DNA of 15,410 nt, taken from GCA-2686265 sp036010965. Its GTDB lineage: Bacteria > Planctomycetota > UBA1135 > GCA-002686595. The first letter of the stretch is position 1, and every line of letters starts with the position of its first letter. The notes under the pieces are model-generated. The model had not been told where the DNA came from. It made no database searches and was given only the letters and a program-made list of their open reading frames with translations. Location of the stretch: NCBI GenBank assembly GCA_036010965.1, contig DASCMO010000122.1:1-15410 (forward strand), read 5' to 3'. Both the position numbers and the translations under genes were made by a program. Shown here piece after piece: positions 1 through 7,059 of the stretch.

Positions 1-2
1 CT

Positions 3-122
3 GCACCCGAGCCCGCGCCGGAGCCTGCACCCGAGCCCGCGCCGGAGCCTGCACCCGAGCCCGCGCCGGAGCCTGCACCCGAACCCGCGCCGGAGCCTGC
101 ACCCGACCCCGCGCCTGACCCG
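3..122 (+). repeat. 24-bp tandem repeat encoding APEPAPEP
   Basis: The unit starts with gcacccgagcc and ends with ggagcct, and recurs at 3, 27, 51 and 75. The copy at 75 carries a silent gag-to-gaa change. A fifth, degenerate copy from 99 replaces Glu by Asp. The period is a multiple of three, so copy-number changes keep the frame. This is a typical slippage-prone coding minisatellite. Confidence 0.85.
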
Positions 123-191
123 GACCCGGTACCCGACACAGACTCGCCGCCCGATCCCGCTCCGGACCTGCCTACGGAGCAGGTTTCCTAG
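3..191 (+). CDS. C-terminal end of a protein with an Ala-Pro-Glu-Pro repeat tail (5' end outside window)
   Basis: The reading frame enters from the left edge and stops at TAG 189-191. It encodes about 62 residues: four exact or near-exact copies of an eight-residue APEPAPEP unit, then a degenerating Pro/Asp-rich stretch (DPDPVPDTDSPPDPAPDL) ending TEQVS. Such acidic proline-rich tracts are extended, rigid linkers typical of envelope-spanning or surface proteins (TonB-like or wall-spacer tails). Nothing catalytic is visible, so the function is unknown. The coding-like sequence that follows in other frames (190-619) suggests that this stop may be a frameshift artefact or a mutation rather than the original C-terminus. 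Confidence 0.6.
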   Translation, partial: APEPAPEPAPEPAPEPAPEPAPEPAPEPAPEPAPDPAPDPDPVPDTDSPPDPAPDLPTEQVS

Positions 192-619
192 CACGATCGA
201 GCGCCGGCTCGCCTGGCGCCTTGCGCCCGCGCCCACGGCTGCGGTGCTCGCGGCAGCCTACGGTCCGAACAGTACCGCCAACCCGTCGGTCAGGTTTCCT
301 CCCGTAGCGCAGGTCGTCGGGGGAGTCTCCGGCGAAGGTGTGGGCCTCTCCCTGGGCCGCGGCCGGCGACGATGCCTCGGCCCGCGCCCACCTGGCCGCG
401 TCCGTGACCCGCGCCGTGCGCTCGATCCTCGATCCCTTGCCTGCCGTTGGTCCCGATGGGGGATTCGCCGCCGGTGCCGAATCCTGGGTCTGGTCGGATG
501 ACGTTGCTGGTCTCTTCGCCGGTCTCGCGCCGCTCCTCGCTCTCCTTCCGCCCGAGCTCAAGACCGAGGCTCCTGCCGGCCGGCACGCCTGGCTGATCGC
601 CGCTCTGGGCATCGAGTGA
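190..619 (+). pseudogene. Probable frameshifted 3' part of the upstream gene (function unknown)
   Basis: After the stop at 189-191, good codon use (strong G/C in third positions) continues one frame over, from 190 to roughly 340. This stretch reads STIERRLAWRLAPAP, then AAAYGPNSTANPSVRFPP. It then continues another +1 frame over to a TGA at 617-619. That last frame is open from 308 and could start independently at GTG 338. It encodes a plausible C-terminal segment, including a hydrophobic stretch (VAGLFAGLAPLLALLPPEL) and the end HAWLIAALGIE. Two shifts in the same direction suggest one gene broken by two single-base insertions, or base-calling errors. The alternative is a short real gene at 338-619. 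No family was recognised. Confidence 0.35.
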
Positions 620-681
620 CCTCACGTGCCGGCCTCTCTCCCACCCTCCGGTACCCTCCTGCCCGATTCCCCGCACCACCC

Positions 682-710
682 TTGCACCGCCCCCCTCCGC
701 TGCGGACAAT
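682..710 (+). promoter_or_regulatory. Sigma-70-type promoter for the first tRNA-fMet
   Basis: There is a -35 TTGCAC at 682-687, a 17-bp spacer and a -10 GACAAT at 705-710. The spacing is ideal, and transcription would start about 5-7 bases before the tRNA 5' end at 723. It is read from the sequence only. The -10 is a 4-of-6 match to the consensus. Confidence 0.55.
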
Positions 711-722
711 CCGCCCTGGAAT

Positions 723-799
723 CGCGGGGTGGAGCAGTCAGGCAGCTCGTCGGGCTCATAACCCGGAGGTCGTAGGTTCGAATCCTACCCCCGCTACCA
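723..799 (+). tRNA. Initiator tRNA-fMet (CAT anticodon), left copy
   Basis: It is a 77-nt cloverleaf with encoded CCA. The acceptor arm cgcgggg pairs with ccccgc, leaving a non-Watson-Crick C1/U72 end. The D stem is gagc/gctc with A11-U24. The anticodon loop ctcataa sits on three consecutive G-C pairs (GGG/CCC), and the T stem is gtagg/cctac with loop ttcgaat. The open 1-72 end, A11-U24 and the three G-C pairs are the recognised identity features of bacterial initiator tRNA and separate it from elongator tRNA-Met. C1/U72 differs from the E. coli C1/A72 but is still unpaired. Confidence 0.96.
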
Positions 800-807
800 A
801 CTCTCAG

Positions 808-844
808 AGAGGATCTGGCCCTTCCCGGCTGGGTCCTCTTTTTT
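808..844 (+). terminator. Intrinsic terminator of the left tRNA-fMet
   Basis: The outer stem AGAGGA/TCCTCT (808-813 with 833-838) extends with inner CCC/GGG pairing across a small bulge and is followed by a run of six T (839-844). It starts 9 nt after the tRNA 3' end and would separate the tRNA from the had operon downstream. Confidence 0.8.
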
Positions 845-1003
845 CGTGGTCGGGAGGCGGGTGAGGTCGCCGGTACGAAGCGATCCCCGCTAGGCACGTT
901 GTGAGTTGCGTCCGAACTCAGGCCCCGGTGGGGGCTTCTATTCGGTTCCCCGGAGGATCTCGATGGGGTCCCCTTGGGGCCCCGAGGCCGGCTCGACCAG
1001 AAG

Positions 1004-1083
1004 AGACGGTGCCGCGGGAAAGATCGGGAGGGAGGACGGGACCGTCTGCGGCGAGATCGACGGAGCCCGGCCCAGGCTCGGGC
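1004..1083 (+). promoter_or_regulatory. GC-rich leader with inverted repeats upstream of had
   Basis: The region 845-1139 (295 bp) has no convincing gene. It holds a perfect 7-bp inverted repeat AGACGGT (1004-1010)/ACCGTCT (1041-1047). It also holds a short hairpin GCCCG/CGGGC (1065-1069 with 1079-1083, 9-nt loop). An imperfect G4/C4 palindromic run lies further upstream, near 965-983. These could be regulator sites or leader RNA structure. In GC-rich DNA some arise by chance, so the call is tentative. Confidence 0.25.
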
Positions 1084-1085
1084 AC

Positions 1086-1113
1086 GTAAATAGGTATAAA
1101 GGGGTTGATTTAC
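1086..1113 (+). promoter_or_regulatory. Candidate operator/promoter of the benzoyl-CoA operon
   Basis: A perfect inverted repeat GTAAAT (1086-1091)/ATTTAC (1108-1113) has a 16-bp spacer, so half-site centres are 22 bp apart, about two helical turns. It sits in the only AT-rich patch of an otherwise very GC-rich leader. Between the arms is TATAAA (1095-1100), which could be a -10 element, though no good -35 lies 17 bp upstream. The site is 26 bp ahead of the had start codon. It is a reasonable target for a dimeric repressor, possibly the Rrf2 protein encoded in the same operon. That link is inference. Confidence 0.4.
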
Positions 1114-1139
1114 CGAAGACTCCACCCGAGAGTGAGGAG

Positions 1140-2213
1140 ATGAAGATCGAATCCTGGGTGTTCCGAGAGCCGGGCGCCCCCATGGGGCTGCAGGTGCGCG
1201 AGGAGGAGGCGGGAGCCGGTGAGGCCCTGGTCGAGGTCGCCGGCTGCGGCGTGTGCCACACGGACCTCGGTTTCGTCTACGACAGCGTGCCGACGCGCCA
1301 CGCGCTGCCGCTGACTCTGGGGCATGAGATCAGCGGCACGGTCGTCGAGGCCGGGGAGGGTGCGCAGTCGTGGATCGGCAAACGGGTCATCGTGCCCGCC
1401 GTCATTCCGTGTGGGAGCTGCCGTGCGTGCATCGCAGGTGAGGGGTCGATCTGCTCCAACCAGATCTTCCCGGGCAACGACGTCCACGGTGGATTCGCGA
1501 CCCATGTCCGCGTTCCGTCGACGGGGCTCTGTCCCATTCCGGACCTCGCCGACGCGAACATCAACCGAGTGGGGTTGGACCTCGCTGCGCTCTCGGTCAT
1601 CGCCGACGCGGTGTCAACGCCCTATCAGGCGCTCCTGCGAAGCGATCTGCAGGCCGGCGACCTCGCGGTGTTCGTCGGCGCCGGAGGAGTGGGCGGATTC
1701 GGCGTGCAGCTAGCCGCTTCCATGGGCGCCCACGTGGTCGCCATCGACGTCGTTGCGGCGCGGCTCGAGGCGTTGGCCGGTTGCGGCGCGCACCTGCGCC
1801 TCTCCGCGGCCGAACTCGACTTCCGTGCGCTCAAGGGCGCAGTGAAACGGTTCGCGTCGGACCACGACGTTCCGAGCTGGCGCTGGCGCATCTTCGAGAC
1901 GTCGGGCACGCCCGCCGGGCAGGCCACGGCGTTCGGTCTACTCGGAAAGGCGAGCTACCTCGCGGTCGTCGGCTACACACCGAAGAAGGTCGAGTTGCGC
2001 CTCAGCAATCTCATGGCGCTCGATGCGACCGCACGCGGCAACTGGGGTTGCTTGCCCGAGCACTATCCCCCGATCGTCGAGCTCGCGTTGCAGGGCGACG
2101 TGCAGCTCGAGCCCTTCATCGAGCGTAGGCCGCTCGCATCGATCAACGAGACCTTCGCTGCCGTGCACGCGCACGAGCTCAGTCGACGCGTGATCCTCAC
2201 TCCCGAGTCCTAA
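1140..2213 (+). CDS. had: 6-hydroxycyclohex-1-ene-1-carbonyl-CoA dehydrogenase
   Basis: This is a zinc-dependent alcohol dehydrogenase (MDR) of 357 aa. It is expected to oxidise 6-hydroxycyclohex-1-ene-1-carbonyl-CoA to the 6-oxo compound with NAD+ in the cytoplasm, third step of benzoyl-CoA degradation. Visible motifs are the catalytic zinc segment CGVCHTD (36-42, likely ligand C39), GHE (61-63), the structural zinc cysteines C91, C94, C97 and C105, and the Rossmann motif GAGGVGGFG (180-188). ATG 1140 was chosen because homology-like sequence begins at MKIESWVF and a purine-rich gagagtgaggag precedes it. The frame stays open upstream to 906, but that part is low-complexity and unconvincing. 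The specific call, rather than generic ADH, rests on adjacency to oah, dch and bcr. It is the first gene of the operon, and its stop lies 2 bp before oah. Confidence 0.9.
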   Translation: MKIESWVFREPGAPMGLQVREEEAGAGEALVEVAGCGVCHTDLGFVYDSVPTRHALPLTLGHEISGTVVEAGEGAQSWIGKRVIVPAVIPCGSCRACIAGEGSICSNQIFPGNDVHGGFATHVRVPSTGLCPIPDLADANINRVGLDLAALSVIADAVSTPYQALLRSDLQAGDLAVFVGAGGVGGFGVQLAASMGAHVVAIDVVAARLEALAGCGAHLRLSAAELDFRALKGAVKRFASDHDVPSWRWRIFETSGTPAGQATAFGLLGKASYLAVVGYTPKKVELRLSNLMALDATARGNWGCLPEHYPPIVELALQGDVQLEPFIERRPLASINETFAAVHAHELSRRVILTPES

Positions 2214-2215
2214 CC

Positions 2216-3316
2216 ATGAGCTTCAAGAACCACGACCTCGCCGAGCACCGAGAGGTGCCCGGACTCCGCTACGAAGAGAAGCCGATTGTGCAGGCCCAGG
2301 GCCTGCACACGGTCTGGATCACGCTGGACAACCCGCAGCAGCTCAATTCCTACACGACGGAGATGGTCAAGGGCGTGATCCTCGGGATGCGCCGCGCCAG
2401 CAACGACCGAGCGTGCGTTGCGGTCGTATTCACCGGCTCTGGCGACCGCGCTTTCTGCACGGGCGGGAACACCGCAGAGTACGCCGAATACTACGCGGGT
2501 CGGCCGGACGAGTACGCGCAGTACATGCGGTTGTTCAATGACATGGTCAGCGCGATCCTCATGTGTGACAAGCCGGTCATCTGCCGCGTCAACGGCATGC
2601 GCATCGCCGGTGGTCAGGAGATCGGAATGGCCTGTGACTTCACGGTCGCGCAGGACCTCGCGATCTTCGGCCAGGCTGGGCCGCGGCACGGTTCCGCGCC
2701 GGACGGGGGCAGCACCGATTTCCTCCCGCTGTTCGTCGGCGTCGAGGCCGGGATGGAGAGCTGCACCCTGTGCGAGCCTTGGAGCGCCCACAAGGCGCGG
2801 CGGCTCGGGCTGATCGCCAAGGTGGTCCCCGGCCTGAAGGTCGGTGGGGACTACCTGCCGAACCCGCTCGTCGAGACCGCGCGTTGGACGGACGCGTTTG
2901 GCGACATCGTGCACGGTGAGTTCCTGTCCGGCGACGAGCGCGCCGCGGGCAAGGCCCTTCTGAAGCAGGGCACGGTCGACCTGACGCGGCTCGACGAGGC
3001 CGTCGACGAGCTCGTCGGCAAGCTGGCCCAGACTTTCCCGGGGTGCCTGACCAAGACGATCTCCAGTGTGCGCAAGCACAAGCTCGCCCACTGGGACGCG
3101 AACAAGGAGACGAACCGTGCCTGGCTCGGCCTGAACATGATGACTGAGGCGCGTACGGGCTTCCGCGCGTTTCACGAGGGCGGTCGGAAGCGTCGCGAAG
3201 TGGACTTTCTGGCGCTTCGAAAGCGGCTCGCCAACGGAGCGGTCTGGGGGCCGGAGCTCGTGGAGGAGCTCCTCAAGCCTGTGCACGAAGCCGCCTCGGC
3301 GGAGGCGACTTCGTGA
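2216..3316 (+). CDS. oah: 6-oxocyclohex-1-ene-1-carbonyl-CoA hydrolase (ring-opening, BamA/Oah type)
   Basis: This is a crotonase-superfamily enzyme of 366 aa, close to the roughly 375 aa of known Oah/BamA proteins and much longer than an ordinary enoyl-CoA hydratase. It adds two waters to the 6-oxo-cyclohexenyl-CoA and cleaves the ring to 3-hydroxypimelyl-CoA. Family-like segments include TLDNPQQLNSY (36-46), FTGSGDRAFCTGGNTAEYAEYYAGR (72-96, split here only for description), CRVNGMRIAGGQEIGMACDF (123-142) and GQAGPRHGSAPDGGSTDFLP (152-171). The GMRIAGGQEIG stretch corresponds to the crotonase oxyanion-hole region. The start ATG follows the had stop by 2 bp. The stop overlaps the GTG of the next gene (gtga, 3313-3316). 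Oah is a widely used marker for anaerobic aromatic degradation, so this strongly supports the pathway call. Confidence 0.95.
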   Translation: MSFKNHDLAEHREVPGLRYEEKPIVQAQGLHTVWITLDNPQQLNSYTTEMVKGVILGMRRASNDRACVAVVFTGSGDRAFCTGGNTAEYAEYYAGRPDEYAQYMRLFNDMVSAILMCDKPVICRVNGMRIAGGQEIGMACDFTVAQDLAIFGQAGPRHGSAPDGGSTDFLPLFVGVEAGMESCTLCEPWSAHKARRLGLIAKVVPGLKVGGDYLPNPLVETARWTDAFGDIVHGEFLSGDERAAGKALLKQGTVDLTRLDEAVDELVGKLAQTFPGCLTKTISSVRKHKLAHWDANKETNRAWLGLNMMTEARTGFRAFHEGGRKRREVDFLALRKRLANGAVWGPELVEELLKPVHEAASAEATS

Positions 3317-3789
3317 TCGAGGACATCGCTTCGAACCCGCACACCGAGCTCTCGGTTCGTTCGCTCGAGCCCGGCGACCTGGCGGGCGTCGTGGCACTCG
3401 ACACCGTCCTGACCGGCACGACGAAACAGGGCTACTGGGAGGGGGTGTTCGAGCGCGTTCTTCGCGACGAGAGCAGCATCGGACTCGTGCTGGAAGGGAT
3501 TGGCGGGCTCGAGGGCTACCTGTTCGGCGAGATCCGAGCGTTCGAGTTCGGCTCGGACGAGTGTGGCTGGATCCTGGCGCTGGGGGTCCGGCCCGAGACC
3601 ACGAGGAAGAAGAGAGCGTCGGCGCTCCTCGAGGAGGCGAAGGTCCGCTTTTGCAAGCTGGGCGTCTCCTCGCTGCGAACGATGGTGACGCGCACCGACA
3701 TTCCGTTCCTCTCACTCTTTCGCCGCCACGGCTTCGTGGGCGGTCCATACGTCCAGCTCGAGCTGGACATTGGGGAGGACACCGAATGA
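3313..3789 (+). CDS. GNAT-family N-acetyltransferase, copy 1 (degenerate acetyl-CoA motif)
   Basis: It is 158 aa and starts at GTG 3313 inside the oah stop. The fold order looks GNAT-like: N-terminal ELSVRSLEPGDLAGVVALD (12-30), a central strand pair (LEGYLFGEIRAFEF, 66-79), then motif A, WILALGVRPETTRKKRASALL (86-106), and a C-terminal PFLSLFRRHGFV (131-142). In motif A the usual Q/R-x-x-G-x-G/A loop that binds the acetyl-CoA pyrophosphate reads R98-KKR-A, with arginine in place of the first glycine. Cofactor binding may therefore be altered. It resembles the second GNAT in this operon, with a shared 'R-L-x-P-x-DL...V-x-x-x-D' start. Substrate unknown: it could acetylate a lysine in a pathway enzyme or a small aromatic. 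It is translationally coupled to oah and dch. Confidence 0.75.
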   Translation: MIEDIASNPHTELSVRSLEPGDLAGVVALDTVLTGTTKQGYWEGVFERVLRDESSIGLVLEGIGGLEGYLFGEIRAFEFGSDECGWILALGVRPETTRKKRASALLEEAKVRFCKLGVSSLRTMVTRTDIPFLSLFRRHGFVGGPYVQLELDIGEDTE

Positions 3790-4580
3790 GCGTGCAAGAG
3801 GAGCAGATCGTCACCGGAGAGAAGATCCGCTACGTGCGTCTGCATGGCGGTGCGCTGTGGCGCGTCGCTCTCGACGCGCCGAAGGGCAACGTCCTGGACG
3901 CGGCGATGACCGCCGAGTTGACGGGACTGTTTCGAGCCGCGGCCAACGAGCCGAAGCTCAAGGCTGTCCTGCTGACTGGCGAGGGATCCAACTTCAGCTT
4001 TGGCGCCAGCGTGGAGGAGCATCGCGCGGAGCAAGTGAAGGACTTTCTCGGCAGGTTCCACGGACTCTTTCGTGCCATCGCGGAGTCGCGAATCCCTGTC
4101 TTCGCGGCCGTGCGTGGTGTCTGTCTGGGCGGCGGACTCGAGCTGGTCGCCTTCTGCCAACGCATCTTTGCCCATCCCGAGTCGAGCTTCGGTCAGCCGG
4201 AGATCAAGCTCGGGGTGTTCGCGCCCGTGGGCGCGGCCATCCTCGCTGAGCGCGTGGGGCGTGGCGCGGCGGATGACTTGCTCCTGACGGGGCGCAGCGT
4301 GAAGGCCGACGAGGCCTTCGCCATGCGGCTCGTCGACGAGATCACCGACACCCCGGAAGCGACGGCGCTGTCGTGGATCGAAAAGCACCTGATGCCTCGC
4401 TCGGCTTCTTCCCTGCGCTTCGCGGCTCACTCCGCGCGAATGGCGTTCCTGAGGCGCTTCGAGCGCGACATCGAACAGCTCGAGAGCATGTACCTGGAAG
4501 AGTTGATGGCCACTCGTGATGCGAACGAGGGAATCGCCGCGTTCATAGAGAAGCGCGAGCCCACATGGAGTGACGCATGA
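3786..4580 (+). CDS. dch: Cyclohexa-1,5-diene-1-carbonyl-CoA hydratase
   Basis: This is a crotonase-family hydratase of 264 aa, matching the usual length of about 258. It adds water to the dienoyl-CoA made by benzoyl-CoA reductase, giving 6-hydroxycyclohex-1-ene-1-carbonyl-CoA, the Had substrate. Visible motifs are the N-terminal strand RVALDAPKGNVLDAAM (26-41), SFGASVEEH (71-79, highly characteristic of Dch), the oxyanion segment GVCLGGGLEL (111-120) and SFGQPEIKLGVFAPVGA (134-150). ATG 3786 overlaps the GNAT stop by 4 bases (ATGA). The frame is open further upstream to 3561, but that part lies antiparallel to nothing useful and only shadows the GNAT gene. The stop overlaps the bcrC start (ATGA 4577-4580). 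Confidence 0.94.
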   Translation: MSVQEEQIVTGEKIRYVRLHGGALWRVALDAPKGNVLDAAMTAELTGLFRAAANEPKLKAVLLTGEGSNFSFGASVEEHRAEQVKDFLGRFHGLFRAIAESRIPVFAAVRGVCLGGGLELVAFCQRIFAHPESSFGQPEIKLGVFAPVGAAILAERVGRGAADDLLLTGRSVKADEAFAMRLVDEITDTPEATALSWIEKHLMPRSASSLRFAAHSARMAFLRRFERDIEQLESMYLEELMATRDANEGIAAFIEKREPTWSDA

Positions 4581-5770
4581 CAGCAGCAGTCGAGACAGCA
4601 GAGAAGGCGGTCGCACTCCAAAAGCTCGTTGCCGAATGCGAAGAGCTGATGCGCGACACGAGCATGCCTTCGGTCCGGTCCTGGAAGGAGCGCACGGGCG
4701 GCCACGCGATCGGTTTCATGCCGACCTACGTGCCGCGCGAGCTGATGCACGCCCAGGGCGTGCTGCCGGTCGGCATCATGGGATCCGGCGACATTGAGAT
4801 CATTCGCGGCGACGCGTACTACCAGTCGTACATCTGTCACATCCCGCGCAGCACGATCGAGCTCGGGTTGAACGGGAGCCTGGACTGCCTCGACGGAATG
4901 ATCTTCCCGGCGATCTGCGACGTGATCCGCAACCTGTCGGGCATGTGGAAGATGATGTTTCCGCAGAAACTGGTGCACTACCTCGATGTGCCCCAGGACT
5001 TCAACGAGGAAATGGGGGGCGTGTTCTACAGACACGATCTCGAGAGTTTGTCGGCGAAGCTGGTCGAAGCGGGCGGCAAGCCGCTCGAGGCGGAGGCGCT
5101 GCGCGCGTCGATTCGGGTGTTCAATGAGAACAGTCGGCGTGTGCGCGCACTCTACGACCTACGCCGCCGTGAGCCTTGGCGCGTACCGACTGCTGAGCTC
5201 TATGTTGTGCTCCGCGCCGGCCTCGTCATGCCCGTCGAGGAGCACAACGGCCTGCTCGACCGGTTTCGCGAGCTAGTGAATGCCGAAGTGGGGCGTGAGC
5301 CCATGGACCAGGCCCGCGTCCTCTTGACCGGCTCGTTCTGCGAACAACCCCCGCTAGGGCTGATCAAGACCTTGGAGCGGGCGGGATGCTACATCGTTGA
5401 CGACGACTTCGTGCAGGTCTCTCGCTGGTTCCGTGGGGACATCTCGGAGGAGGGCGACCCGCTCGATGCCCTCGTGAGCGCCTTCTTGCACGACGCCCCC
5501 GCGTGCCCCACGCGCTACATCGACGAGGGCGAGAATGGGCGCGAGCTGGTCGAACGCATCGAAGCGTCGGGTGCCGAGGGAGCGCTCTTTTGCGCACCTA
5601 GCTTCTGTGATCCGGCGCTGCTGGATCAGCCCATGGGAACCGCCGCGGTCACGAGCGCGGGGATTCCGTGGACGATGTTCAAGTACAGCGAGGACACAGG
5701 ACAGTTCCAGGTTATACGCGAACAGGCAGGGACCTTCGCCGATTCGATCAAGCTGTGGAGTGGCTCATGA
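4577..5770 (+). CDS. bcrC: Benzoyl-CoA reductase subunit C (catalytic half)
   Basis: This 397-aa protein is of the HgdB/BcrC family, compared with about 386 aa in Thauera. With BcrB it forms the module that binds benzoyl-CoA and a [4Fe-4S] cluster and accepts electrons from BcrAD. Characteristic sequence includes GFMPTYVPRELMHAQGVLPV (46-65), SYICHIPRSTIELGLNG (84-100) and DCLDGMIFPAICDVIRNLSG (103-122), with C87, C104 and C114 as candidate cluster or structural cysteines. The second domain carries VLLTGSFCEQPPLGLIKTLE and the final PWTMFKYSEDTGQFQ. ATG 4577 overlaps the dch stop, and the TGA overlaps the bcrB ATG. The C-B-A-D order matches the Thauera-type enzyme. Confidence 0.93.
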   Translation: MTAAVETAEKAVALQKLVAECEELMRDTSMPSVRSWKERTGGHAIGFMPTYVPRELMHAQGVLPVGIMGSGDIEIIRGDAYYQSYICHIPRSTIELGLNGSLDCLDGMIFPAICDVIRNLSGMWKMMFPQKLVHYLDVPQDFNEEMGGVFYRHDLESLSAKLVEAGGKPLEAEALRASIRVFNENSRRVRALYDLRRREPWRVPTAELYVVLRAGLVMPVEEHNGLLDRFRELVNAEVGREPMDQARVLLTGSFCEQPPLGLIKTLERAGCYIVDDDFVQVSRWFRGDISEEGDPLDALVSAFLHDAPACPTRYIDEGENGRELVERIEASGAEGALFCAPSFCDPALLDQPMGTAAVTSAGIPWTMFKYSEDTGQFQVIREQAGTFADSIKLWSGS

Positions 5771-7059
5771 GCACTGAAATAGACGTTGTCTCTGCCAAGG
5801 ACAAGAGCCAGGAACGACAGAAGCGCATGATCTCTTCCCACTTCGACAGGCTGGGGCGGGCGGAGGAGCTAGGAGAGAAGTGTGTGTACACCTTCGTGCC
5901 GGGCAATCTGACCGAGCTGATGTTGAGCTTCGACGTCGCGCCGGTATTGCCCGAGATTAACGCGCTCCAGTCCGGCATGCGCGGTCTCAGTAAGGACTAC
6001 ATCACGCTGGCCGAGAAGGAGGGGCACAGCGAGGACGTCTGCACATACGTCAAGTGCGATATCGGCATGCTGCGCTCGGGGAACGTGGGGCCGACGGGGA
6101 AGCGCCTGCCTAACCCCGACCTGTTGCTGCTGAGCTACACGGGCTGCTTCACGTTCCTGAAGTGGTTCGAACTTCTGCGCAAGGAGTACGACTGTCCGAC
6201 GACGATGCTTCACGTTCCGTATCAAGCGGACGGCCGCATCACCGAAGAGATGCGCAAGTACGTCGTCGACCAGCTGAAGAACAAGATCATACCGGCACTC
6301 GAGAGCGTGTCCGGAAAGAAGTACGACGAGGACCGACTGCGTGAACTCCTCGCGCGTTCGGCTCAGGCCGAGGACGATCTCGTCGCCGTGCTCGAGGCGG
6401 CGAAAAACAAGCCCTCTCCTATCGACGCGTACTTTGGAGGCGTCTATTACATCGGCCCGATCTTCACCGCGTTCCGCGGAACTGAGGAGGCGGTCGAGTA
6501 CTACCGTGAGCTGCGTGCGGAGGTCGCCGAGCGGGTCCGACTCGGAAAAGGGCCCATCATCCCCAGCGGGGAGCTGGAGCAAGAGAAGTACCGCCTCGTC
6601 GTCGAGGGGCCGCCGAACTGGACAAGCTTCCGGAAGTTCTGGGAAATGTTCACGGACGAGGGCGCCGTCGTCGTCGCAAGCACCTACACCAAGGTCGGTG
6701 GCGTCTATGACGACGGCTTCCGGCACGATCCGGACCGTCCGCTGGAGAGCCTGGCCGAGTACTGCCTCGGCTGCTACACGAACCTGAATCTGCCCTCGCG
6801 CGTCGACAAGCTCGCGCGCTACGTGCGCGACTACGAAGCCGACGGGTTCTTGATCAACTCGGTCAAGAGTTGCAATTCGTTCAGCGCCGGCCAGCTGATG
6901 ATGTTGCGCGAAGTCGAGAACCGCACGGGGGTCCCCGGCGGTTTCATCGAAAGCGATTTGGTCGATCCGCGGTACTTTTCCGCCGCCAACATCAAGAACC
7001 GGCTCGAATCATACTTTCAGATGATCGAGCAGAAGCGCGGTCATGGTGTCAAGGGATGA
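5767..7059 (+). CDS. bcrB: Benzoyl-CoA reductase subunit B (catalytic half)
   Basis: This is 430 aa from ATG 5767, close to the usual size of about 438. It pairs with BcrC in the substrate-reducing heterodimer. Recognisable segments are FVPGNLTELMLSFDVAPVLPE (43-63), VCTYVKCDIGMLRSG (91-105, C97), LSYTGCFTFLKWFELLRKEY (122-141, C127), YCLGCYTNLNLPSRV (332-346, C333 and C336) and INSVKSCNSFSAGQ (363-376, C369). These cysteines are candidates for cluster ligands. The frame is open up to 5668, but the overlapping ATGA with bcrC and the bcrB-like length decide the start. The final KG-stop overlaps the bcrA ATG (7056-7059). Confidence 0.93.
   Translation: MSTEIDVVSAKDKSQERQKRMISSHFDRLGRAEELGEKCVYTFVPGNLTELMLSFDVAPVLPEINALQSGMRGLSKDYITLAEKEGHSEDVCTYVKCDIGMLRSGNVGPTGKRLPNPDLLLLSYTGCFTFLKWFELLRKEYDCPTTMLHVPYQADGRITEEMRKYVVDQLKNKIIPALESVSGKKYDEDRLRELLARSAQAEDDLVAVLEAAKNKPSPIDAYFGGVYYIGPIFTAFRGTEEAVEYYRELRAEVAERVRLGKGPIIPSGELEQEKYRLVVEGPPNWTSFRKFWEMFTDEGAVVVASTYTKVGGVYDDGFRHDPDRPLESLAEYCLGCYTNLNLPSRVDKLARYVRDYEADGFLINSVKSCNSFSAGQLMMLREVENRTGVPGGFIESDLVDPRYFSAANIKNRLESYFQMIEQKRGHGVKG

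Larger units (their letters stand above)
722..848 (+). repeat. Direct repeat, left copy (tRNA-fMet plus terminator)
   Basis: This 127-bp segment recurs at 13821-13947 in the same orientation. The 77-bp tRNA and the 41-bp terminator block ending cgtg are identical. Only the 8-base spacer after the CCA differs (actctcag against cttccaag). Sequence outside the repeat is unrelated. The two copies bracket the whole aromatic-degradation block. Confidence 0.85.

Noticed and set aside
1..122. CRISPR array
   Set aside because: The repeats are contiguous without spacers and encode an in-frame APEP tract.
891..910. GGCACG...TTGC resembling a sigma-54 promoter upstream of had
   Set aside because: GG and GC are 13 bases apart instead of 10, so the elements cannot be bound together in the usual way.
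622..1125. Minus-strand frame with a GGRIRTYDLRVMSPTSC segment, also at 13814-14011
   Set aside because: This peptide is the antisense translation of the tRNA-fMet gene, a well-known false protein call. Both copies occur exactly at the tRNAs.
906..1139. N-terminal extension of had from ATG 906
   Set aside because: Composition is low-complexity and not dehydrogenase-like, and family-like sequence begins at 1140.
2210..3814. 534-aa minus-strand open frame
   Set aside because: It is the antisense shadow of oah and the GNAT gene, produced by high third-position GC. It has no recognisable domain.
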